Below, in pieces: positions 35,945 through 43,270 of a DNA stretch of 64,000 bases. The notes beneath the pieces are model-generated. The model searched no databases and was not told the DNA's origin. It worked only from the letters and a program-made list of their open reading frames with translations. A program made the translations under genes and the position numbers. Each line of letters starts with the position of its first letter. Position 1 is the stretch's first letter. The DNA is from Tsukamurella paurometabola DSM 20162 (GTDB taxonomy: Bacteria; Actinomycetota; Actinomycetes; Mycobacteriales; Mycobacteriaceae): contig NC_014158.1 of NCBI RefSeq assembly GCF_000092225.1, positions 3,286,001 to 3,350,000 on the forward strand, in the 5' to 3' direction.

Positions 35945-36267
35945 CTCGTCTCCCCGGCGAAATACTTCGCCGCCTGACGGAGAATGTCGCGTTCCTCAGC
36001 AAGCTTTGCCTGCTCGACCCGCAACACCCCATTCTCGGCCTCCAGCCTCGTGATCCTCGCCGCCTGCGACTCCCGCCGCCCCACTGACACCCCCGCCGCA
36101 GCCGACGCGGTCCTCGTCCCGGAGCCGAGCTTGTCGACCCACCCCTTCAACGATCCCCGGGACACACCCAAATCCGCCGCGATCCCCTGCAACGTCGCAC
36201 CCGGCGTCGACTCATACAAGTCCACCGCCCGGCACCGGAACTCATCGGTGTAACTCTTCCTGGCCAT
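35938..36267 (-). CDS. IS3-family transposase OrfA
   Basis: 109 residues: a DNA-binding HTH_Tnp_1 domain (M-A-R-K-S-Y-T-D-E-F-R-C-R-A-V, then A-D-L-G-V-S-R-G-S-L-K-G-W-V) and a C-terminal leucine-zipper-like helix (I-T-R-L-E-A-E-N-G-V-L-R). ATG 36267 was chosen at the conserved N-terminus; the frame continues upstream into the IS end. Confidence 0.9.
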   Translation of the reverse strand: MARKSYTDEFRCRAVDLYESTPGATLQGIAADLGVSRGSLKGWVDKLGSGTRTASAAAGVSVGRRESQAARITRLEAENGVLRVEQAKLAEERDILRQAAKYFAGETSW

Positions 36268-36307
36268 CCTTGGATTCTCACTTCCCCCAGCCATGTGCTG
36301 GATTACA

Positions 36308-36334
36308 CGTGTCCAAGAACAGGGGGTAAGGCCC
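36308..36334. repeat. Right terminal inverted repeat of the IS3 element
   Basis: 27 nt, the inverted partner of 34994-35020; flanked outside by CCC as is the left end. Confidence 0.85.
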
Positions 36335-36341
36335 CCCGCAC

Positions 36342-36833
36342 TCACGGAGGTACTTGGTCACCTGACGCTTGCTCGCATCGGTGGACAGATACTCGTCGTT
36401 GATGCCCAACGCACTTCCCACACGATCGACGCTCAGGGCAACACGTGTGGTCGTGGTCAGTCTGCCAACCTGAGCGCCCTGGTTCGGTTGTGCCGCAGAG
36501 CTTGCACGCGCGGCCCTGAGCCTCGAACATGCGCTGCCAACCACCGGGCTCGAAACCCCACTTGAGGTCACGCGCGATCGCCCATGCGCATGCCTTGCAT
36601 CGCCACTTCAGCTTGCCGTTCACGCGACCAAACTCGGCCAAGGGCTTCCGCTCGTGGCACACGGAGCAGGTCTGTTCTCCCTCTCGTGCGTCGATCCTGC
36701 GCTGCGCACGGCTGCGCTGAGGCTTCAACGGGCGAGGTGCCTCACCGCGTCGCTGCATCTGATAATGAGAATTGCACAGTTGCTTCAACCGCACGGGCCT
36801 CTCACAGTCCTCGTACCTGCATACTTGCATCAT
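36342..36833 (-). pseudogene. Recombination endonuclease VII, decayed
   Basis: It begins M-M-Q-V-C-R-Y-E-D-C-E-R-P-V with GGAGG 5 nt upstream. Cys pairs C-S-V-C-H-E-R-K-P, C-K-A-C, C-K-L-C-G and D-H-D-H match phage T4 gp49-like Holliday-junction nucleases. After C-G-K-C the expected R-G-L-L-C-x-x-C-N is missing, and the family's A-L-G-I-N-D-E-Y-L ending continues in another frame. A deletion of about 25 nt therefore removed the catalytic Asn segment. Remaining 3' sequence runs into the IS3 end at 36334. Confidence 0.75.
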
Positions 36834-36861
36834 ATGCGCCTCCGGTTGTAAACGCTCACGT

Positions 36862-36865
36862 TCGC
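36862..36865. repeat. Right target repeat TCGC of the integrated element
   Basis: Partner of 32553-32556; marks the point where the lysE 5' part ends. Confidence 0.6.
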
Positions 36866-36913
36866 GTACGCCGTCACCACCATTCCCGCCACCGCGGTCC
36901 ACGAAACGATCAT
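36862..36913 (-). pseudogene. LysE-type exporter, 5' fragment (first 17 codons)
   Basis: From ATG 36913 (AGGA 7 nt upstream) the minus strand encodes M-I-V-S-W-T-A-V-A-G-M-V-V-T-A-Y-A, a hydrophobic LysE-type N-terminus. It then diverges into N-V-S-V-Y-N-R-R and soon stops. Joined at GCGA to the part ending at 31957, it continues A-M-V-L-T-P-G-P-N-M in frame. This gives an exporter of about 215 residues, the family length. Confidence 0.72.
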
Positions 36914-36950
36914 GGATCGATCCTGGCGGCGGGCTGCGGCACCGTACAGA

Positions 36951-36983
36951 GCCAGTCGAGTGTGACTGGCCTGCAGTCAGGCC
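36951..36983 (-). terminator. Tandem hairpins after the membrane protein gene
   Basis: GCCAGTC-6 nt-GACTGGC (36951-36970) and GGCCTG-CAGT-CAGGCC (36968-36983), just at and after the stop of the minus-strand gene at 36977. No T-run. Confidence 0.5.
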
Positions 36984-37504
36984 GCCGCAGCGACGGCCGC
37001 GGGCGAACCGTGCGACCGCGCACGTCGACGGTCCGCGATCGCCAGCGCGATGATCGCCGCCGGAACGAGGATGTCGACGAGGAGGATGCCGCCCGTGTTG
37101 CCGGGCTGGTGATCGCCGTGCGCAAACCACTGGTCGAGGTGTCCGACGGCGGCGCCCCACAGGAAGATCGCGTAGCCAACGCCGTAGGCGAGGCGGAAGT
37201 CCCGATGCCGGCGGACCAGCACGAAGGCCATCGCCGCGAAACCGAGGTTGGTGAAGGCGATTTCGAATTGGAACGGATTGCCTGCCGGGAAGCCGATCTC
37301 GTTCGCCATCGCGTCCGGCGCGAGGAGGAAGAAGGCGCCCACCCAGGCGGCGCCCAGACCGGCGGCGACGAGCATGGCCCGCTGCCAGGTCTCGAGGCGC
37401 TCGCCGGGCCGGCGGACGGACCGGAACGTCGCCCAGATCGCCGCGGCGACCGGGAAGATCAGCGGGGTGGAGGTGTGGAGGAGGAATTGCGTCGATGCGT
37501 TCAT
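36977..37504 (-). CDS. Integral membrane protein, unknown (DUF6790-like)
   Basis: 175 residues with five hydrophobic segments. Motifs W-V-G-A-F-F-L-L-A-P-D-A-M-A-N-E-I-G-F-P-A-G-N-P-F-Q-F-E (about 52-80) and G-H-L-D-Q-W (about 122-127) resemble small DUF6790-type membrane proteins often paired with MarR or TetR regulators. The tail is Arg then Ala-rich. It is divergent from a MarR gene with a palindromic operator between them, so MarR probably controls it. It originally lay upstream of lysE. Confidence 0.75.
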   Translation of the reverse strand: MNASTQFLLHTSTPLIFPVAAAIWATFRSVRRPGERLETWQRAMLVAAGLGAAWVGAFFLLAPDAMANEIGFPAGNPFQFEIAFTNLGFAAMAFVLVRRHRDFRLAYGVGYAIFLWGAAVGHLDQWFAHGDHQPGNTGGILLVDILVPAAIIALAIADRRRARSHGSPAAVAAAA

Positions 37505-37520
37505 AGCTCAGTCTTAACAC

Positions 37521-37532
37521 GTTAATATTAAC
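37521..37532. promoter_or_regulatory. Palindromic operator candidate for MarR
   Basis: GTTAATATTAAC is a perfect 12-bp palindrome midway between the divergent membrane-protein and MarR genes (gap 55 bp), the usual place for MarR autoregulation. TAACCT (37547-37552), 7 nt before the marR ATG, may be its -10 box. Confidence 0.6.
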
Positions 37533-37559
37533 TGGTCAAGACTCCTGTAACCTGGACGC

Positions 37560-37997
37560 ATGAACGAACCCGACGAGGGCCTGGGCGACGTGCTCAACCA
37601 CATCACGATGCTGCTCGGCATCGTGACCCGCGACCACGGCACTCCCGGCGCGCTGAGCTACAGCCGGATGCGGCTGCTCGGCACACTGGAAGAGGTGCAG
37701 CCCGCCACGCAGCACGAGCTCGCACAGGCGATGCTCGTGTCCGACGCGGCCGTCAGCCGCATGCTGGCCACACTCGCACCGGAGGGGCTGGTCACCGTCG
37801 AACCCGATCCCGAGCACGCGCGGCGGCGCCTGGTGCGCCTGACCGAGAAGGGAGCGGAGCAGTTCCACGCGTCGAGCACCGACTACGCGGCGCAGCTCGA
37901 AAAAGCCCTCACCGCACAGGACTTCCCGTACGAGCGGTACCTCCGCGACAGCATCGCGCTGCGCGACTTCCTCGCGAACGCGGCCGGCCGCGGCTGA
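37560..37997 (+). CDS. MarR-family transcriptional regulator
   Basis: 145 residues with the MarR winged helix: S-Y-S-R-M-R-L-L-G-T-L (about 33-43), T-Q-H-E-L-A-Q-A-M-L-V-S-D-A-A-V-S-R-M-L (recognition helix) and the wing E-P-D-P-E-H-A-R-R-R-L-V-R-L-T-E-K-G. Divergent from the five-helix membrane protein. Ligand unknown. Confidence 0.9.
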   Translation: MNEPDEGLGDVLNHITMLLGIVTRDHGTPGALSYSRMRLLGTLEEVQPATQHELAQAMLVSDAAVSRMLATLAPEGLVTVEPDPEHARRRLVRLTEKGAEQFHASSTDYAAQLEKALTAQDFPYERYLRDSIALRDFLANAAGRG

Positions 37998-38006
37998 TCT
38001 ACGGAG

Positions 38007-38072
38007 CCTCCCTAGCGGGAGGTGCAGCACCTCCGCGTGTCGTGCACTCCCCACGTCCATGGACCTGGGGAG
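38007..38072. terminator. Hairpin cluster between convergent marR and hydrolase genes
   Basis: Three inverted repeats: CCTCCC-TAGC-GGGAGG (38007-38022), GGAGGTGC-A-GCACCTCC (38018-38034), which overlaps and excludes the first, and a 26-nt near-palindrome (38047-38072) centred on TCCATGGA with one mismatch per arm. Likely a bidirectional terminator. Confidence 0.6.
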
Positions 38073-38118
38073 GTGACTGCCCCGCTAGAGAGCGCCACGA
38101 GCGCAGCGAGCTGGCGGA

Positions 38119-39129
38119 TCAGGAGCCGAGGATCGCCTCGATCTCCGCGTCCTCGACGTCGCCCATGGCCGCGGGCGAGAACTTCGGATCGCGGGTCTTG
38201 TCGACGAGCACCGCGCGGATCCCCTCGACGAAGTCGGGGCGGCGGATCATGCGCGCGCCCACCACGGCCTCCTCGGCGAGGCACTGGGCCAATGTCCGCT
38301 CACGCGCCTGCTGAATCAGGCCGAACGTGACGAACACCGAGGTGGGGCAGGCCGTCGACAGCTGCTCGCGGGCGGTATCGGCCCACGCACCCGACGAGGT
38401 GGCGAGCCCCGCCAGGATCTCCGTCACCGAATCGCGGCCGAAAACGTCGGCGATCTCGTCGAGCGGCAGGGTCGAGGCGGGCGCGGTATCGCCGAAGCGG
38501 GCGAGGACACCGTCGAGGTCCTCCCCTGCGAGCAGCGCGGCCTCGACGTTCGGCATGGCCGACGACGGCACGAAATGCGTGCCGAGGCCGACGGCGAGCG
38601 CGTCACCGGCGCCGAGACGCGCGGCGGTCATCCCCATCAGCTCGCCGACTCCCTGCGGGAGACGCGCGAGAAGGTAGGTAGCACCCACATCGGGCAGGAA
38701 GCCGATCGCCACCTCGGGCATCGCGATGAGCGCCTTCTCGGACACCACGCGGTGCGAACCGTGGATCGAAACACCCACGCCGCCACCCATGTTCACGCCG
38801 TCGATGAGGGCGATCACGGGCTTGGGGAACTCCGCGAGGCGCAGGTTCATCTCGTACTCGTCGCGGAAGAACGGGGTGAAGTCCTCCCCCGCCACCACCT
38901 GGTCGCGGATGGCCCGGATGTCGCCGCCGGCGCAATAGGCCTTGGGCGAAGCGGAGGTGATGAGGACGCGGGTCACCGCATCGTCGGACTCCCAGGCCTG
39001 CAGCGCCGCATCGATCGCGTGCACCATGTCCGTGGTGAGCGCGTTGAGCGCCGCGGGCCGGTTCAGTTCGATGTGTCCGGTGCCCCCGGACACGGTGGTC
39101 ACGATGTCGGCGGTCTCGATGTCCGTCAC
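38119..39129 (-). CDS. Enoyl-CoA hydratase-family protein, probable 3-hydroxyisobutyryl-CoA hydrolase
   Basis: 336 residues. Crotonase fold with the oxyanion segments Y-C-A-G-G-D-I-R-A-I (about 66-75) and N-M-G-G-G-V-G (about 113-119), then E-V-A-I-G-F-L-P-D-V-G-A-T-Y. The longer C-terminal helical part favours 3-hydroxyisobutyryl-CoA hydrolase of valine breakdown over a simple hydratase. GTG 39129 has AAGGA 7 nt upstream; the frame is open further but unlike protein. Confidence 0.88.
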   Translation of the reverse strand: MTDIETADIVTTVSGGTGHIELNRPAALNALTTDMVHAIDAALQAWESDDAVTRVLITSASPKAYCAGGDIRAIRDQVVAGEDFTPFFRDEYEMNLRLAEFPKPVIALIDGVNMGGGVGVSIHGSHRVVSEKALIAMPEVAIGFLPDVGATYLLARLPQGVGELMGMTAARLGAGDALAVGLGTHFVPSSAMPNVEAALLAGEDLDGVLARFGDTAPASTLPLDEIADVFGRDSVTEILAGLATSSGAWADTAREQLSTACPTSVFVTFGLIQQARERTLAQCLAEEAVVGARMIRRPDFVEGIRAVLVDKTRDPKFSPAAMGDVEDAEIEAILGS

Positions 39130-39187
39130 TGCACGTCCTTCAGAATTACTCGGATATCCAACTAGTTCAGTCTGACAGGCGCCCGCG

Positions 39188-39193
39188 TAATCT
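39188..39193 (+). promoter_or_regulatory. -10 box of the ABC-F gene
   Basis: TAATCT, 9 nt before ATG 39203; short or absent leader. Confidence 0.4.
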
Positions 39194-39637
39194 GGAACCG
39201 CGATGGCGAATCTTCTGGGCGCGGATGCGCTCCACCTCGAGTACCCGACCAAAGTGGTCTTCGATTCCGTCTCCCTCGGCGTGAACGAGGGCGACCGGAT
39301 CGGCATCGTCGGCCGCAACGGCGACGGCAAGTCCAGCCTGCTCGGCATGCTGGCCGGCACCCGCGAACCCGACTCCGGCCGCGTCACCCGGCGTGGCGGC
39401 GTCCGCGTCGGCGTGCTCACGCAGACCGACCTGTTCGACGACGAGGACACCGTCGGACATGCGGTCGTGGGCGATACGCCCGAACACGTGTGGGCGGGCG
39501 ACCCCACGGTCCGCGACATCCTCGCGGGCTTGCTGGCCGACCTGCCCTGGGACGCCCGCCTCGGCGAACTGTCCGGTGGGCAGCGGCGGCGCGTCCAGCT
39601 CGCGCAGCTGCTCGCGGGCGAGCACGACGTGCTGGCG

Positions 39638-39668
<31 letters not shown>

Positions 39669-40289
39669 AAGCGATCGAGTGGCTCGCCGGACACCTCAAG
39701 ACCCGCTGGCCCGCGAACCAGGGCGGCCTGCTGATGGTGACCCACGACCGGTGGATCCTCGATGAGGTGTGCACCGCGACCTGGGAGGTGCACGACCGCA
39801 TCGTCGAGCCCTTCGAGGGCGGCTACGCCGCGTACATCCTGCAGCGAGTCGAGCGCGACCGGCAGGCCGCCTCGATCGAGCAGAAGCGGCAGAACCTGGC
39901 GCGCAAGGAGCTCGCCTGGCTGCGCCGCGGCGCCCCGGCCCGCACCAGCAAGCCGAAATTCCGGATCGACGCCGCCAACGCGCTGATCGCCGATGTGCCC
40001 GAGATCCGCAACAAGACCGAGCTGGCCTCGCTCGCGGTCTCGCGCCTCGGCAAGGACGTGGTCGACATCCTGGACGTCTCCGTGAGCTACGGCGATAAGC
40101 AGGTGCTCTCCGATATCGAGTGGCGCATCGCGCCGGGCGAGCGCACCGGCATCCTCGGCGTGAACGGCGCCGGCAAGTCCACCCTGCTCGGGCTGGTCGA
40201 CGGCGGCACCGAGCCCACCTCCGGCACCGTCAAGCGCGGGAAGACCGTCAAGGTGCAGACACTCACGCAGCGACTCGATGAGTTGGAAG

Positions 40290-40295
40290 ATCACT
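40290..40295. repeat. Target-site duplication ATCACT, left
   Basis: Same six bases at 44849-44854; deleting one copy and the element restores a 598-codon ABC-F gene. Confidence 0.9.
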
Positions 40296-40321
40296 TGGTT
40301 GTGACAGCTTGGGTAGGCCCC
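40296..40321. repeat. Left terminal inverted repeat of the IS21 element
   Basis: 26 nt starting TGGTTGTG and ending GGCCCC; inverted partner at 44823-44848 (18 of 26 identical). Confidence 0.85.
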
Positions 40322-40441
40322 GGTTCGACGGCTTGACTTGGACCCGTTTGCGACTCGCCGGTGGTGTTGCGGCGGTTTGATCTGGCCCCATCTGATGGTT
40401 GCTCGTGAACATCGTTTCCGAGCTGAAGCAGGTGGTGGTCG

Positions 40442-42139
40442 ATGATGGGATCGAAGGTGGAGCTGTTCGCGCAGATTCGGCGGGATGCCCGGGTCGAGGG
40501 CATGAGTATCCGGGCGTTAGCCCGGAAACATGGTGTGCATCGTCGGACGGTGCGGCAGGCGTTGTCGTCGGCGGAGCCGCCGCCGCGGAAGACGCCGGAG
40601 CGGTCATCGCCGCGGTTGGATCCGTTCAAGGCGGCGATCGATGCGATGCTGCGGTCGGATCTTCAGGCTCCTCGGAAGCAGCGGCATACGGCGACGCGGA
40701 TCCGGGAACGTTTGGCGATCGAGCACGGCGCGGTCGAGTTGTCGTATTCGACGGTGCGGGACTACGTGCGGGTTCGGCGGGCGCAGATCGAGGTGGAGGC
40801 CGGACGGCGCACGGAGGTGTTCATCGCTCAGGATCACGCGCCGGGTGCGGAGGCGGAGGTCGACTTCGGCGAGGTTTGGGTGATCCTGAACGGGGTCAAG
40901 ACCAAGTGCCACATGTTCGTCTACCGGCTCTCGCATTCGGGCAAGGCCATTCACCGGGTCTATCCGATCGGCGGGCAGGAAGCGTTCCTCGAAGGACACG
41001 TGGAGGCGTTCCGCGAGCTCGGTGGGGTCCCGACCCGGCACATCCGCTACGACAACCTGACCTCGGCGGTGGTCGCGGTGCTGCAGGGCGGGGACCGGCG
41101 CCGGCAGGAGAACCCGCGCTGGACGTTGTTTCACTCGCACTACGGGTTCGATCCGTTCTACTGCCAGCCTGGTATCGCCGGGGCGCATGAGAAGGGTGGC
41201 GTTGAGGGCGAGGTCGGTTGGTTTCGCCGCAACCGTTTGACCCCGATGCCGCAGGTGGAGTCCCTTGATGAGCTCAACGAGCAGATCAAAACTTGGGAAG
41301 CGCGCGATGAGGGCCGGCGTATCGACGGCCGACTGCGGACCGTCGGCCAGGACTACCAGCACGACCGGGCTGCGCTGGCTCCGTTGCCGGTGGAGGATTT
41401 CGACCCTGGTCTGGTCCTCACACCGCGGGTGGACCGCTCGGCGATGATCACCGTTCGGATGGTCCGCTACTCGGTGCCGGCGCATCTGATCGGCCGCCGA
41501 GTCCGCGTCTCCCTGCAGGCCTCTCAGCTGCTGGTCTACGACGGCCGCGCCCTAGTCGCGCGGCACCAGCGCGTCGCCGGCCGCGGTATCGCGAAGGTCG
41601 ACCTCGACCACTACCTCGAGGTTCTCAAGTTCAAACCCGGCGCCCTGCCGGGATCAACAGCGTTGGCTCAAGCCCGCGCAGCGGGGGTGTTCACCGCCAG
41701 CCACGACGCGTTCTGGGCCGCAGCCCGAAGAGTGAACGGTGACGTCGACGGCACCAGCGAGCTGATCGACGTGCTGCTCTTGCACCGCAGCCTGCCCGCG
41801 GACGCGGTGACTGCCGGCATCGACGCTGCATTGCGGGTCGGGGCGGTGACCGTCGAGGTGGTCGCGGTGGAGGCCCGCCGCGCAGACGCAGCACTGCTGA
41901 CCACTAGCGACATGACGGGTGGGGCCAGCTCGGGTCGTCATCGCGTTCGCCACGCTGATCGGCGTGAGCAACGAGTTGTCAGCCTCACCCAACGACGCCT
42001 CGCAGACCCGGCCGCGGTGATCGCCGGCCTCCCACCTGACCGACGGCCACTACCGACGGTCGCCGCCTACGACCGGCTCCTCCGTCGGCGCACCGCCTCA
42101 GACGCTCCACCACCACCGACTCCGGAAAGGCACCCATGA
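40442..42139 (+). CDS. istA: IS21-family transposase IstA
   Basis: 565 residues. N-terminal HTH (I-R-A-L-A-R-K-H-G-V-H-R-R-T-V-R-Q-A), then the rve core with DDE residues in E-V-D-F-G-E-V-W, I-R-Y-D-N-L, and H-E-K-G-G-V-E-G-E-V-G-W, and a C-terminal Mu-transposase-like beta domain. No frameshift seen. The stop overlaps istB (ATGA). Confidence 0.95.
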   Translation: MMGSKVELFAQIRRDARVEGMSIRALARKHGVHRRTVRQALSSAEPPPRKTPERSSPRLDPFKAAIDAMLRSDLQAPRKQRHTATRIRERLAIEHGAVELSYSTVRDYVRVRRAQIEVEAGRRTEVFIAQDHAPGAEAEVDFGEVWVILNGVKTKCHMFVYRLSHSGKAIHRVYPIGGQEAFLEGHVEAFRELGGVPTRHIRYDNLTSAVVAVLQGGDRRRQENPRWTLFHSHYGFDPFYCQPGIAGAHEKGGVEGEVGWFRRNRLTPMPQVESLDELNEQIKTWEARDEGRRIDGRLRTVGQDYQHDRAALAPLPVEDFDPGLVLTPRVDRSAMITVRMVRYSVPAHLIGRRVRVSLQASQLLVYDGRALVARHQRVAGRGIAKVDLDHYLEVLKFKPGALPGSTALAQARAAGVFTASHDAFWAAARRVNGDVDGTSELIDVLLLHRSLPADAVTAGIDAALRVGAVTVEVVAVEARRADAALLTTSDMTGGASSGRHRVRHADRREQRVVSLTQRRLADPAAVIAGLPPDRRPLPTVAAYDRLLRRRTASDAPPPPTPERHP

Positions 42140-42960
42140 GCACCACCACCTCGAAGTCCCAGGCCACCACGCTGGCGCCATCACTGCGGCGCCGCGGAGG
42201 TCTCACCGAAGAAGCCGCGATCGCTGCCGTTGACCAAGCCTGCCGACGCCTGCGGCTACCGACGGTGCGGTCGATGATCGACCAGCACCTCGCCGCCGCG
42301 GCCAAGCAACAGCTCTCGTATCAGGGGTTCCTCGCCGAACTCCTCCTGGCGGAGGTCGATGACCGCGACCGGCGCTCGACTGTTCGCCGCGTGAAAGCCG
42401 CCGGGTTCCCGAGGGATAAGTGGTTGGCGGACTTCGACTTCGACGCCAACCCCGACATCGAGGCCGCCACCATCCACCAGCTCGCCACCGGCGACTGGAT
42501 CCGCCACGGCCTGCCGCTCTGCCTGATCGGCGACTCCGGAACCGGCAAATCCCACCTGCTGATCGGATTGGGAACCGCCGCCGCTGAGCAGGGCTTTAGA
42601 GTCCGCTACACCCTCGCCACGAAACTGGTGAACGAGCTGGTCGAAGCCGCTGACGACAAGCAGCTCGCCAAGACCATCAACCGCTACGGCCGCGTTGACC
42701 TGCTCATCATTGACGAGCTCGGCTACATGGAACTCGACCGCCGCGGCGCCGAACTGCTCTTCCAAGTCCTCACCGAACGCGAGGAGAAGAACAGCGTCGC
42801 GATCGCCTCCAACCAATCCTTCTCCGGCTGGACCGACACCTTCACCGACCCCCGGCTCTGCGCCGCCATCGTCGACCGGTTGACCTACCGCGGCACCATC
42901 ATCGAAACCGGCACCCACAGCTACCGACTCGCACACACCGAGGGGGCGGCAGAGTTCTGA
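42136..42960 (+). CDS. istB: IS21-family ATPase IstB
   Basis: 274 residues, AAA+ helper that activates IstA and chooses targets. Walker A G-D-S-G-T-G-K-S, Walker B L-L-I-I-D-E-L-G-Y, sensor I S-N-Q-S-F. Complete. ATG overlaps the istA stop. Confidence 0.95.
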   Translation: MSTTTSKSQATTLAPSLRRRGGLTEEAAIAAVDQACRRLRLPTVRSMIDQHLAAAAKQQLSYQGFLAELLLAEVDDRDRRSTVRRVKAAGFPRDKWLADFDFDANPDIEAATIHQLATGDWIRHGLPLCLIGDSGTGKSHLLIGLGTAAAEQGFRVRYTLATKLVNELVEAADDKQLAKTINRYGRVDLLIIDELGYMELDRRGAELLFQVLTEREEKNSVAIASNQSFSGWTDTFTDPRLCAAIVDRLTYRGTIIETGTHSYRLAHTEGAAEF

Positions 42961-43010
42961 CAGACGGGCATGACTCGCTGACTTCAACGGCACTCGATAC
43001 GGTGGCGGGT

Positions 43011-43244
43011 ATGGCGATAACGCGAGGCACCGAGCGGTTCGCGCTGCTGGCGGAGCAGACGCAAGCCGCTGCCCGGCGACGGGGGATTGCGGTCACCGAC
43101 GAGGTGATCGATCAGATCCTCAACGCCGAAATTGAGCGGGTGGCCAAGTTGATGGGAATCGAACCTCGCACAGCCCTGCTATACACGCCTGCGGATCTGC
43201 CGCTGACGTTGGCAGAGATGATCGCAGCCACCCACCACCAGTAA
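43011..43244 (+). CDS. Small passenger protein of the IS21 element, unknown
   Basis: 77 residues, mostly helical: R-G-T-E-R-F-A-L-L-A-E-Q-T-Q-A-A-A-R-R-R-G, then D-E-V-I-D-Q-I-L-N-A-E-I-E-R-V-A-K-L-M-G. It has no signal and no recognised domain. ATG 43011 is preferred to GTG 43002. It follows istB by 50 nt in the same direction. Confidence 0.6.
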   Translation: MAITRGTERFALLAEQTQAAARRRGIAVTDEVIDQILNAEIERVAKLMGIEPRTALLYTPADLPLTLAEMIAATHHQ

Positions 43245-43270
43245 CCGGGTGCCAGCACTGACCAGCGGTG

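Larger units (their letters stand above)
34994..36334 (-). mobile_element. IS3-family insertion sequence
   Basis: 1,341 bp with 27-bp imperfect terminal inverted repeats: 34994-35020 and 36308-36334 match at 23 of 27 positions, both starting GGGCCTT and ending CTTGGACACG. The flanking CCC on each side fits the usual 3-bp duplication, though it is low in information. It contains orfA and orfB in the standard IS3 arrangement, both on the minus strand. It landed at the 3' end of the endonuclease VII gene. Confidence 0.88.
32557..36861. mobile_element. 4.3-kb integrated element inside lysE
   Basis: About 4,305 bp inserted in the lysE-type gene between two TCGC copies. Content: a two-gene operon (HEPN-like partner), a short HTH-like gene, an AT-rich repeat patch, an IS3-family insertion and a decayed endonuclease VII gene. 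Base composition is visibly less GC-rich than the flanks between about 32.6 and 34.9 kb and 36.3 and 36.9 kb. No terminal inverted repeats and no integrase or transposase other than that of the IS3 element are seen, so it may be the remnant of a phage-like or serine-recombinase element that lost its recombinase. Confidence 0.7.

Noticed and set aside
32565-36866. 9-bp ACGTTCGCG repeat (32565-32573 and 36858-36866) as the integration core
   Set aside because: Joining the flanks at this repeat puts lysE out of frame, whereas joining at TCGC restores it.
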